A DNA stretch of 64,000 nt from Amborella trichopoda (lineage: Eukaryota; Streptophyta; Magnoliopsida; Amborellales; Amborellaceae). A model generated the notes under the pieces. It saw nothing but the letters and a program-made list of their open reading frames with translations. It was not told the DNA's origin and made no database searches. A program made the translations under genes and the position numbers. Of the stretch, positions 23,552 to 33,218 are shown piece after piece; the stretch's first letter is position 1, and every line of letters begins with the position of its first letter. The stretch lies in assembly GCF_000471905.2 (NCBI RefSeq), contig NW_006498549.1, forward strand, positions 195,883 to 259,882. Direction: 5' to 3'.

Positions 23552-24650
23552 TTATACTGTTACTGTATGGGAGTCTTCTGCTATCCCAAATGCCTTTTTT
23601 AGTTCTTCAAGCTTAATCTGACCCTTCTGAATCAGAGCCTTGATAATATCTTTTAGCGTGAAGCAGTCATCTATGGGGTGATTGATCCTTCGATGGTAAG
23701 CATAATAATTCGCCTGAGTATCGATCCTAGCTTGCTCAGGGAACTTGGTCTCTGAAAGCTCGATCATGTTGTGTTCCAGCAATAATCAGAATAGTGAGGG
23801 GACCCATTCCTTCTCAAAGGGGTAGACTTTTTTCCTGCCTGGTCGAATAGTCATCCCGATTAAGATTCACAGGTGGGGGTACTCAGTTGTACGATTGTTG
23901 TTGCTTGCTTGCCTGAGGCGTTGTCTTTGCTGTGCTCATGCCTCTGGAGAGTTCCAAAGTCTGGGACAAAGCTTTCTTTGGATCAATGACCGCTACGGTT
24001 GCACTGATCACTCCTTTTTGTTGGTTGCCCTGGGTGTTAGTTCGAGAGCTACCATTGCCTCGGTTGTTTCTCGAGCTTGCAGATGGTTGTCACGATCGGC
24101 CATGGTGGCGTGATAGGATTTTTAAATAGACTGATTTAGAGATCAAATCTGACATGAAAATCGGATTGGAGGCCTCAACATGTCGAGTAATTTTGGGTCG
24201 CATGTTCCATTCACAAGTTTGAACTGCTTCCTTCTCAGGCATGGGATTGGGATGGCGAGCAGCTAAATTTCTCCATCTTAATATGAATTGGTCCACGGGC
24301 TCATCAGGATCTTGGGTCAGGGTGAGAAGCTCGATGGCTTGAACCTCTTTGTCGACCTCATAGAAACGCTGGTGGGCCGATTTCTCCTATTCCTCCCAAG
24401 TATGCACTTAGTTTGGGGGACGTCTAACATACCACTGAAAAGCCGGGTCGTCAAGGGTTTCAACAAAAGCCAGAGAAGGAGTCTCCCATCAGCCACTATT
24501 TCTAGACACGGTGCTTGAAAGTGGGAAATATGCTGATTCGGTGAGTGGTTATGTTGAATAAAGGAAACCTTCCTTTCTCGTAATATGAGGGAAACTACAC
24601 TTGGTCAATATATGAAGGGTATGGCCTTTGATAAGGCGTTGCACCCTATA
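23552..24650 (-). pseudogene. Element A gag with zinc-knuckle-like motif
   Basis: The Gag core runs about 24650-24090: VETLDDPAFQWYVRRPPN, VHTWEE, QRFYEVDKEVQAIELLTLTQDPDEPVDQFILRWRNLAARHPNPMPEKEAVQTC. This is the gypsy Gag pattern 'W-Y..LPP.SI.TWE.....F...F' followed by 'E....F..RW..L'. At 23552-23782 a CCHC-like motif reads YYAYHRRINHPIDDCFTLKDIIKALIQKGQI, where related elements have C-x2-H/C...H.x4-C. The first Cys is Tyr here. Two stops near 24390-24410 and a stretch of stops near 23800-24080 break the frame. Gag would coat element RNA. Confidence 0.8.
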
Positions 24651-25284
24651 TCCCCGGAATTTATCTGTTCTTTAAGCTATGGGTAACCATAACATCGATG
24701 TCTGCCTGTGAGATGGGATGAGGGATAGAATTGTCTTGTGAGGCAGAGGGAAAGACTGCCTTGGAGGTGCACCACCTGAGTGGTGGGAATTGACCTCATG
24801 GTTAGCTGATTGTCATGCGACATCCATATGATTTATCTTCTCCATCATTGCGAGCACCATATCGCCGAACTTGTACATGCGGTCTCCCTACAAGTTAGGT
24901 TAGTTTATAACAATTACGCTAACTGTTTTCTCATGGAGGTCAGCCTTAGTTGCAGTTGAGGGCTTGCGAACTTGATGGGTCACGCACGGCAGATCGGTTA
25001 GCATGCCCCGACTGGACTCGGCTCTTGTATGTCAATCGCATGAGGACTAGTTCTCGACGGTCTTAGGACCGTGGCTGCTGAGTGGATGGGTCATTTTCTA
25101 CAACACTAACCACAATGTAGGGCTTATGTACTTCTTCTTCAGGCTTCGTCATTTGAAGAGGGTAGAAGGGGTTCAGGCGAAGAGGGTCATCAGAGCTGGT
25201 TGCCCCAACCGCCTTGGTCACTTCCTTGGTCAGAATTCATAGACATCTAGCGTGTTTAGCTTTGAGGTTTTGATGGACCTCATG
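24651..25284 (-). other. Element A gag N-terminal region, degraded
   Basis: Lies between ORF1 and the Gag core. Minus-strand translation gives fragments also present in B, such as a DDPLRLNPFYPLQMTKPEEEVHKPY block near 25120-25195, which corresponds to 36119-36200 in B. Too many stops to call a continuous gene. Confidence 0.5.
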
Positions 25285-26273
25285 CTAAAACTGTGATTGG
25301 GACTGCGGCTGATCAGCCCTTCTTGCATAAGAGAGAGCTATCTCGATCAGGTGCGGTAAAGGATGAGGGTCAGGGATTGGAGTAATCCTGGGCTGGGGAG
25401 GATGAAAGACTCGATCTTTCATCAGGTCTTTGCCCCAAGCTCTCTTATGAGCTTCAGAGACATGACCGAGATGATGAGGCTGGTTCAGGATGGTACTCTT
25501 GAGGAAGGTCTTGGAGTACCAAGGTTGGAGGTGCTTGCTCGAAGAAGGAGGAGCAGACAAGAGCAGGGTTGACTCATGAGGGTGCCTGAGTTGAGGGGCA
25601 GGGGCTGTTTGTAACGTAGATGAGTGTGTGCCCCTTGAAGAAGGGTCAGCTCGGGCTCTAACAAGTGGTCTGAGCTTAAGAGGACAAGAACTGCGAGCAG
25701 GTATCTGTAAGAGAAAAGGTGGGGGCTTGCCCCTTACAGGGTGTGTGTTGACTAGGATGATAGAAGGTCGTCTTCTGTGTACTCGGGTTGGCGCAATGAT
25801 GGCGTTGCCCCGAGTAGTGGGATGCATATGATCAACGTGTGCAAGACTTAGCCTTGGGAGGTTTGATCCTGGATGCTAACTCGAAGTAACATAAGGTGCC
25901 CCGAGGTGTGGCTCAAGTGGATGACCCACGAGCCTTATGGTGTGTGAGAAAGGTGGAGGCCCCAGGGTCTTCGCCTTGATGTGTCGATCCTCTAGGGATA
26001 GAGACTTGTAGTGGTGTAAGAATGTGGGGGTAGCCTTGCGGCAAACCCACAGAAGCAATGACAACTTGTTTTACCTTTTAAAAAAAGGGATTGGGCAGCC
26101 GTCTGACATACCTCGATAATATGACCGACGAGTGACTTATTGGTGGCAAGTTGCATGCTGTGCACGGCAACAGAAGTGCTGCCGATGCAAAGGGCCTTAG
26201 CGAAAGTTCCATCAGAGCTAGGAGACGGGGAGTTAGGGACTTTTAAGTCCCTCCTCACACTAATCCAGGTCAA
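25285..26273 (-). pseudogene. Element A ORF1-like region upstream of gag
   Basis: Two open segments share sequence with element B at the protein level. 25992-26273 has LKVPNSPSPSS, KALCIGSTSVAVHSMQLATNKSL and VCQTAAQSLFLKGK. 25285-25827 (180 codons from MHPTTRGNAIIAPTRVHRRRP) has PPSSSKHLQPW. B has counterparts in the same order at 35030-35800. Ogre-type elements are known to carry an ORF1 of unknown function between the 5' LTR and gag, which is my basis for the name. No known domain is seen; the protein is rich in Pro, Arg, Ser and His. A frame break lies near 25830-25990. Confidence 0.6.
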
Positions 26274-26486
26274 GACCTGGGAGCTAGATCGGGGGTCTTA
26301 GCTCAAAAAGAGGGTTGGGAATGAAGATCGAGAAACTTCTTCCTTGGGGACACTCGCAAATGCAGGGATAAGAAAATCCCTGATCCGGATAAATTGGTTA
26401 CAGAACCCGAAAGCCATAAGTGCAGATACAGAAAAAAAAAGAAAAAACTTAGCCAAACAAGCACGATCTGACTAAGGGGTAGTAAG

Positions 26487-26504
26487 TCCCCAGTGGAGTC
26501 GCTA
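26487..26504 (-). promoter_or_regulatory. Primer binding site of element A (tRNA-Arg-like)
   Basis: Reads TAGCGACTCCACTGGGGA on the minus strand, a few bases inside the 5' LTR. Element B has TGGCGACTCCATTGGGGA in the same place. TGGCGACTCC is complementary to a tRNA 3' end GGAGTCGCCA, which I recall as tRNA-Arg, the primer reported for Ogre elements. The isoacceptor is from memory and should be checked. Confidence 0.8.
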
Positions 26505-27319
26505 AGCTGGTTAGGTGCCTTGATCTCGCCTTCCCGATCCAGATGATCTGGCAGCATGCGTCTCTGGTGTCAGGGGAACCTGGGACTTGAGATCGCTCTC
26601 TTGGGAACCTTGCTCAAGAACAAGGGCAGGTGGACCAACTGAGGAGAGAGGAATTTAAGGTGGGTTCGGGACTTACTCGGGCTGGCTAGTGTGGGTGCCC
26701 TCATAGATCATGAAGAAAGCCCCCTTGTCATAAAACTGGTTCGGAATCGCCTCCCTTGGCCTGTATTGTCCTATTTATACAATCACACCCATATGGAAAT
26801 TGTTATAATACAAGTGGGTCAAAGGACGCCACCTTACCTTTGGGCTAACGTACAAGGGTGTGCACCTTCAAAAAGAAGAAAAGAAGAATGAGAAAATTAC
26901 GATTGGGATTGAGAAGAATTTGACCAGGCAGTGAGAGTGACTAAACTAGTAGGTAATTGACCCGGCGTGGTAGTAAAACGGGCTCGATAACTCAGACCGG
27001 CTCAACATAATTACTTCTAGATGACAATATCAATACCAACCATCTTGACACGATAGCTAATTTATCATGACAGTAAAGCGAGCACAATAACTATGACTGA
27101 CACAATGATGCTACTGCTAGACGACATAATTACCATGAAATGCTAGTCTCAACCCCTCTCAATCAAATGACAGAGTAGTAGAAAGAAAAGAGAACAGAAA
27201 GAGAGAGAAGAGCATAAAAGAGGATAGAGGGGAAAGAAGGAGGAAGAGGAAGAAGTGGGGGGAAAAGCAAGGAGGAGAAGTAAGAAAGAGAAGGAAGAGG
27301 AAGAAAGGCGCAAACATCA

Positions 27320-27870
27320 ATGAGATGGGGAGAGAGAAGACTTAAACGACAATGACTTTCGCTGGCTGTGACATAGAGAGAAGAGAGAGAAAGAACATAG
27401 GCAACGATGTTCTTCCACTGTTTGTGACATACGAGAGAGAAGAGAGAGAGAACATAGACCGCGATGTACTTCCACTGACTGTGACATAAGAGAGATAAGA
27501 GAGAGATAGAACACTGACGATGATGTGCTTCTGTCGTCTGTGACATAAGAGAGAGAAGAGAGAGAAAGAACGCATGCAGCGATATGCTTCCACTGTCTAT
27601 GCTAGAAAAACAAGGATGGAAAACATAGGCGGCGCTAGGCTTGCGCTGACTGCGTTGAAAGAGAAGAAAGAGAGAGAAAGTACAGGTAGCGATAGGCTTG
27701 CGCCGTGTGTGACAAAAGAGAAGAAAGAGAGAGAAAACATAGGCAGCGACAGGCTTGCGCTGTCTGTGACAAAAGAAAAGAAAGAAAGAATAAGCACATG
27801 CGGCAATAGGCTTGTGCTGTCTGTGAGAGAAGAGAAGAAAGAGAGAATTTTGACAGAGGCCCGACCCGCC
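27320..27870 (-). repeat. LTR stem-loop repeat array, element A version
   Basis: About nine units of 57-60 bp. The minus-strand unit contains CACA(G/C)NCNGCGCAAGCCTAGCGCCGNCTNTG followed by TTTTCTCTCTTTCTTCTCTTTTG. The two halves around AAGCCTA are complementary (GGCGC/GCGCC). The overlapping open frames on both strands are translations of the repeat. Confidence 0.75.
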
Positions 27871-27949
27871 GCTCGGGTTAAGGCCCGGCTCACTGTTCAT
27901 GCCTCAAGAGCAGGAAGGCATCACACCAGATGTTAGGTCTGCCATGCAT

Positions 27950-28200
27950 GAATGGAGAAAGAAAGAGAAGCAGGGAAAAAGAGACATGATAGACCAGAGA
28001 AGGAAGAGAGAGAGAGAGATAAAGATAAAAAATAAGAAAGAAAAAGGGAGAGACGAGAGAGAAAAGAAGTGAGAGAAAGAGATAAAGATAAGAGAGAAAA
28101 GAAGAGAGAAAGAGATGAGAGGGAAAGAGAGATAGAGACGAGAAAAGAGGAGAGAGAAATGAAGAGAAGAGAGAAAATAGAAGAGAGAAAGTTACCCTAC
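27950..28200. repeat. GA-rich purine tract of LTR A
   Basis: The plus strand is almost pure purine (AGAGAGAAAGAGATAAAG words), the same LTR position as 54075-54520 and, inverted, 48124-48300. The KERERE-type open frames are translations of the repeat. Confidence 0.85.
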
Positions 28201-28330
28201 CGAGGGTTACCGACCCTTTTTTCTCTCCCCTCTCTCTCTCCAAGATACATCCATGAACTCAAGCAAGAATTGAAGTCTTTATTGAATATTAAAGAATAAA
28301 TCGAAGTTTTTGCACAACTAGGCATTGCAT

Positions 28331-28340
28331 ATTTATATAG
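28331..28340 (-). promoter_or_regulatory. TATA box of LTR A
   Basis: CTATATAAAT on the minus strand, preceded by GGGCCCAATT. The same GGGCCCAATTCTATA context occurs in the inverted fragment near 50880 and, as CCCAACTCTATATAAAC, in LTR B near 47980. Its position inside the LTR sets the U3/R boundary roughly 30 bp further on. Confidence 0.65.
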
Positions 28341-29655
28341 AATTGGGCCCAAACATGGGTGGATGCCAAAAAACTACCTAAAATTGAAGATAATTACAAT
28401 TTAATTGAACTAAAAGAAATTCTAAAAATAAGTGCAAAAGGATTGTTTTGCCCTACCTAACAATGTGTGGAATTCCAAAACAGTCCCTATCGTTGCCCTA
28501 GAACTTGCGTGATCTTCTATGAATAATCCGAGGTTGCTTTGATGCCCGTTTGATTGAAAGATAATTACTTTCATGTAGGGCTCAGCAAGGTGATCAATTT
28601 GATACCAACTTCGAGCCATAGATCTCATTTTTTAGCCACGATCATGCAACTTGAATTTTGGATGAGTCTTGGAAGCTTCGAATCGATAGTGTGCTGGTTT
28701 CTTAATGTTTTACTTCAATTTCTTTGCTGAATCACACTAAGCATTCCATCATGATCACATTGCAACAAACTCAACTCGATTTTGTGCCCGGATGAAGATT
28801 TCGTCGTCTTGAGTTTTTGGCCAGAATCTTGAAATCCGGCAGCCAGAATTTACAGCAGCTTCGACGCCTCCATGTGTGAAATCCAACCATCCATCGTACT
28901 TGGAGTTCGATCTAGAGATGGCCTCGGACCTTACTCACATAATGCAATCAGTTTCGCATCGATCGGTACGCGAGCGTCGTCATTTGATCGCTCGAATGAG
29001 GCGTGCTGGTGCTGATTTTTCTGTAATTTTCTTCACGGATCAACAACTTCTTTCTAGCATTTCTCCCTGATCGGGCATCATCACAAGGTGTGCCACATAT
29101 CAAAATGCGCGCCTTGATGAGACGAACAAGCTTACAAAATCTACGTGTGGTCCGACTTGGAACGAGTGAGATATGGGCCCCAAAAGTCACTACCCATGAC
29201 TGTGAAAGCAACCACCTTTAGTGGTGTTTTAGTGCAGGGTGGCCACAGGGGAATGGTGTGCGCTCTACCCCTTTTTGGTACTTTACCCATAACTTAGTCG
29301 GGGAGTATCCGATTAAGCTGAAACTTGACCCATAGGGCTTTTCAACCGTGTTGGATCCAATGGCAATGGTCCCACTACTGGTTGATGCACCGAAAATATA
29401 TATCTAGTTACGGGTTCCATTTTAGGGTGCTAGGGGCCGATTTTGCTAAAATTATTTCTTTGTGTTCACTGTCGTAAACATGTCTGATTGCGATGAAACT
29501 TGACAGGAAGCCTTTTGAAGTACTTATGAAGATCTTGACTAGTTTTGGGGCCATTTTGAGATTTTCAAAATTTCCATTGTATGTTGAGGCTTTATTGACC
29601 TACTGCCTCTTTATTCCACATCAGGGACCAAGGTGTTGAAAAATGTATTCAAACA

Positions 29656-30440
29656 GTGTGGGCACCTAGTTTTGTAGAGGGACAATTGGTAGTATGCTAG
29701 AAAATAAGCGTGTACCTCTTTGTGGAACTCCTGACCATAAAATAAACCAACAATAGTAATGCTCAACATCTCGCACATGAATTATAGATAAGCCTTACAT
29801 GGGTACCCATCAAACATATCTAAGTTTTCAGCTTTTTTCTTAGTTAAGAAACCTTGGCCAGACCCAGCCTACATATAGTTCTAGGACCAATTGTTTTCAA
29901 ACCTTTTTCTTGTGCCTTGCTTTGAGCTAGTTCTAGTCTAGGACTAAGCTAGGTTCGAGTCTAGGTTTAATCAAATTCAAGTTAGGTCTAGCTCATTCTA
30001 AGCCTTGATCCATCTAGGTACTAGTCTAGGTCTGCCTAGGTTTGAGTCTATGTTGTAAACCAAGTGCAAATCTAGATCCAAGTCCAAGTCTAGGTCTAGC
30101 CAAGATCGAGTTTGGGTCTAGCTAAGTCTAAGTCTAGGCAAGTAAGGTCTGAATTTTGGTTCACCTGGGTTTGAGCATTGGTCTAGTAAGGTTCAAATCT
30201 TAGCCTAGTTAAGTCTGAGTTGTGGTTAGGTCTAGGTCTTTAGCCTAGGTCTAAATTTAAAAGTCTAAACCTGGGCCCACACCTAGGTCCATGTTTAAGG
30301 CTTAGCCAAGTCCAAAGTCTAGGCTAGGCCTACTCTAGGTTAAGGCCCAAGTTCTAAGCGTAGGCTGGTGTCAAGCTATAGATCTAGGTTCAATTTAAGT
30401 CTAGGTAAATTCTAAGTTAGGTTCAACCTTTAATCCAAGG
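29656..30440. repeat. CTAG-rich degenerate repeat region
   Basis: From about 29930 to 30440 the sequence is a cryptic repeat of words such as GTCTAGGTCTAG, CTAGGTTC and AAGTCTAG at irregular spacing of roughly 10-14 bp. No ORF or known element domain. The first 270 bp adjoin the outer end of LTR A and show nothing recognisable. Confidence 0.65.
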
Positions 30441-32234
30441 AGTCATGTCTCAAGACCAGATCAATATGCAGTTAACACTTTCCAGCCTAGGTCTAGGGAG
30501 CTAGGTCAGTCTTTGGGGCATCACTAAGGTGCATCCCCAAATCATAAGACCCATGACAGTAAGTCTAATCGGAACCCACATGGAACCACATCTAATCACT
30601 TAGGTGTCCAGGCTATCAGTTATTCTGCTCATAGTTTAGGAACTAGGGGCCGCCAAGTCAGTAAGGTCCATAACGACCTAAATGATAAACTCATCAGGCA
30701 GGCTAACCTGCAAGATCCAGAGTATTGTCAAATTAAGTCGACATGACCAAGGTAGTCAAAAGTGTAAACCCCTGAATCCCTTAGGTCAGTTGACTCGAAC
30801 TGGGTTACTGTTCGTGCTCAACCACCTCCTAAATCTAGTAATCAGTTAGTAAAGGGTCAACCCTCTTAGGAAAAAAATTCAGGCCAACAGGGTCAGAGCT
30901 CGTCTAAGACCCAATCTAGAGGCTGTAAGAGTCAAAACCCGAGCCACCACTGCTTGTCTAGTGCAGGCATGCACCCCGAGCTACTAAGGCATGACTTTGA
31001 CCACAATTCTGATTTTTATGAGTTATTGTCTACCAAAAATCTTAGGAATCTTCCCCAGGTCAGAGCATTCTTTCAACACATTGGCTTTGTTGAACCCATG
31101 ACACATCTCATGTCTCAGGTGGGCTTCTGAGTCAATGTCAGGGGACCTCTTCTGCCCTTAACCAACACAATCATGTATATTCCACCTTGTCGACAAGTTG
31201 GCCTTGCCAAAACACCTTTCCTGAATCTCTTGTCGGGCCGGCTCAACCAAGAACCCATCTACCTCGTAACCTTCCATCCAGGCCTGACCCACCTTAGGCT
31301 TCACATCATCACCCACCGATGCAGTCTTTCTAGGATGCCTCAGTTCTATACTATCACCCACAGGCAGCCTACTTGGCTCTTGCATCACTGTATTATCCAT
31401 ATTCCCAGCTGCATTAGTTGGCTCAATCATTTCTTATTGCCCCTTTGGCCTACAGCCCATCGTGGTAGTCCATTTCCAGCCACTGGTCTTGGCTTACCAA
31501 TCCTTGGCTCCATCAGGCCAAGTCATTCCTCGTACTTGTTCTTGCCACACTCAAGCTCAGGCCCCTTTGGTTAGTGCCACCCTTCTATCCAGCTCCTGCT
31601 GCTTAGCAAGCTCAACCTACTCCCTCTTTTACTCTTGTATAGCCCATGTCAATTTCGTCACTGACACACCCTATGCCATCAACACAAGCAACCAACATGC
31701 CGATGAGCCTAAGACTTCTCAGTCAATTGAGCTGGCCTAATTGAAAGGAGAATTGACCACATTCAAACTAACCTCAAAAAAAATGGGAGTCCCTGATATT
31801 TCCACCTAGACAATATCTCAAGGATATTCTTGGGGACGTCAAACCTCTCCCATTTGGTTTCAAAATCTCCCAATACAAAAACAAGTTTAGTTGAAAAGGG
31901 TGACCATCAAAATCATGTCACCAGTTACTTTCTATTTGTTCCATCTCTTGAAAATAGACCTCACTGACTCAAGGCGATGTTTCAGTATATTCTCTCTGGA
32001 TGACCACTAATTTACTTTCAAGAGATGGATAATAAATACTTGGAGCAAACTCTTGAATGAATTGTTTCGATGTTTAGTCGATCAATATCGCAGGACCGGA
32101 CAATGACTACTGACTATTAGCAAATTGGTCGCCACCCGACAAGATCTTGATGAGTCATTATGGGCTTTGCCAACTGGTTTAGGCACGTTGCATCAAAATT
32201 CACTGATGCACACTCTCTGAAGTTTCCTAAATCA
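30441..32234 (+). pseudogene. Gag remnant of a separate Ty3/gypsy element
   Basis: Plus-strand translation in shifting frames gives NSDFYELLSTKNLRNLPQVRAFF near 31000-31070. It continues with a Pro/Ser-rich stretch at 31460-31740 and ELA*LKGELTTFKLTSKKMGVPD near 31730-31800. A Gag-like block follows at about 32025-32190, WIINTWSKLLNELFRCLVDQYR...LVATRQDLDESL. It resembles the plant gypsy Gag pattern W..L...F..QY......L....Q...ES. The sequence differs from Gag of A and B, so it is another family. Many stops; product and boundaries uncertain. Confidence 0.45.
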
Positions 32235-32350
32235 GTATGGCTAAAAAGTCTTCCAGAGCGTGTCCTTTGATGGCCTTTTGTGGGGATATGGGTAATATAA
32301 AACTCCATAAGGAGTAACGCCTATTAAGGCAAACACTTTGATAAATTGGG
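32235..32350 (-). pseudogene. Antisense gypsy RNase H scrap
   Basis: On the minus strand MEFYITHIPTK continues, with a frame change, into a KGH(A)LEDF-like segment. It matches the Tat/gypsy RNase H-linker block MEFDIxYVPxKAIKGxALADFLA seen in A, B and C. It is opposite in direction to the adjacent gag remnant, so it is a rearranged or separately inserted piece. Confidence 0.55.
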
Positions 32351-33023
32351 CATGGTCATCAAATACTTGATTGGGCTTGTGTGAGATATGATATGTATCG
32401 GGTGTGTGCCAACAGAAGGGAATACTAAAAAAATTTCATAAGTTTTCCTATACACAACATAGCCTTTTAATTTCCATGGAGCAAATAACTTACAAATCTC
32501 ATAAAAAATAACAAGTACTCGTGAAGCCCCTTACAAAAACGTTAGTCAGAAAAAGAGATAAAGTATAACTCTATTCTCAATACAATATCTTACCGGATTG
32601 TTCTCTCAACTTGAAGCTTTTAATTCGAATAATGTACATACTTTATTATATAACCAGAATGAGAGAATTGTAGATTTGCGGAAATCAGAAGAGATTAGTA
32701 CAACATTTATCAAATAAACAAAGTGAGAGAAATATGCAGCTGCTGAACTTAGAAGAAATGGGAAGCCAATTTCAAAATATCAGGGTGCTAAAGATTATAT
32801 CTTTGGTCTCAGTCCAACCCTTGTTATCACCCACTATCGATGGCACAAAATGGCGCGTAGGATATCAATTCAAATTGGAAGCCATTCACTCCGATAATAA
32901 ATGGTTCACCACATGCATAATCAAGTGCCTCAATTGCAATACATCAATGGACCGCATCATGACTACATAAGTGGGAGTAAATCATAGTGAGAGAGTGGGC
33001 TCAATCACTGATATCAAAACTTG
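32351..33023. other. Unassigned AT-rich segment
   Basis: No gene recognised. The right end reads, on the minus strand, AGTTTTGATATCAGTGATTG directly beside the LTR-like block at 33024. This resembles an initiator-Met PBS (TGGTATCAGAG), so this segment may be the interior of a small minus-strand copia or TRIM-like element. Confidence 0.4.
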
Positions 33024-33218
33024 TTGGACATGGTGATTATCCAAAATCACCCAACATAAGAAAATATCATATAATATAAGATTGATATTGATAAGTTTCC
33101 TAAAGGAAATAGAAATCTAAAAGGATTAGGACTCCTGGATATATCTCTGGGTTTTTTAGATATATGTAACATCTATAGAAAGTTTCCTATTTAGTATGGA
33201 CTCCTATCTTTATCACTT
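33024..33218 (-). repeat. Probable copia-type LTR fragment
   Basis: Begins TGTTGGACATGGTGATTATCC on the plus strand and carries short TGTTGG/CCAACA-type end complementarity within its first 35 bp. It reads into an AT-rich segment with TAGGAAACTTTC words on the minus strand, as is common in short plant LTRs. Its other end is cut off where the Tat LTR of element B starts. Confidence 0.4.

Larger units (their letters stand above)
17400..29655 (-). mobile_element. Tat-type Ty3/gypsy element A (3'-truncated)
   Basis: Read on the minus strand: 5' LTR (26508-29655), PBS, ORF1-like region, gag, RT, RNase H, second RNase H, integrase and the start of the 3' region. RT precedes integrase, as in Ty3/gypsy. 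The second, archaeal-type RNase H and the long 3' region are known marks of the plant Tat lineage (Ogre, Retand and relatives). Compared with B and C it lacks most of the 3' region (36-bp and 35-bp arrays, 3' ORF) and the 3' LTR. The left end is therefore a deletion or a later break; its position (about 17400) is approximate. Confidence 0.85.
26508..29655 (-). repeat. 5' LTR of element A (about 3.15 kb)
   Basis: On the minus strand it starts TGTTTGAATAC at 29655 and ends GGCACCTAACCA at 26508. Colinear with 52541-55976 (element C) and with 46742-49755 (element B, plus). Contents in transcriptional order: U3 of about 1.3 kb, TATA box, TC-rich tract, repeat array (here with a period near 57-60 bp), then a U5 of about 0.8 kb including the conserved TACTAGACGTCATTACC-like block. 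The stem-loop motif is more degraded in A than in B. Confidence 0.85.

Noticed and set aside
27163..27900. 245-codon open frame on the minus strand with signal-like Leu/Phe runs
   Set aside because: Lies over the LTR A repeat array and TC tract; the repeated HRxxKPxAxxxFSLFLLF pattern follows the DNA repeat unit. The same holds for 27574-27936, 50188-50790 and 54056-54614.
27300..28300. CRISPR-like array of regularly spaced repeats
   Set aside because: Repeats are degenerate, spacers are not unique but GA-rich copies of one another, and the locus is a plant LTR.
31173..31740. Possible host gene with 133- and 92-codon plus frames
   Set aside because: Frames lack domains, lie between gag-like fragments of a degraded gypsy element and fit the Pro/Ser-rich linker of such Gag proteins.
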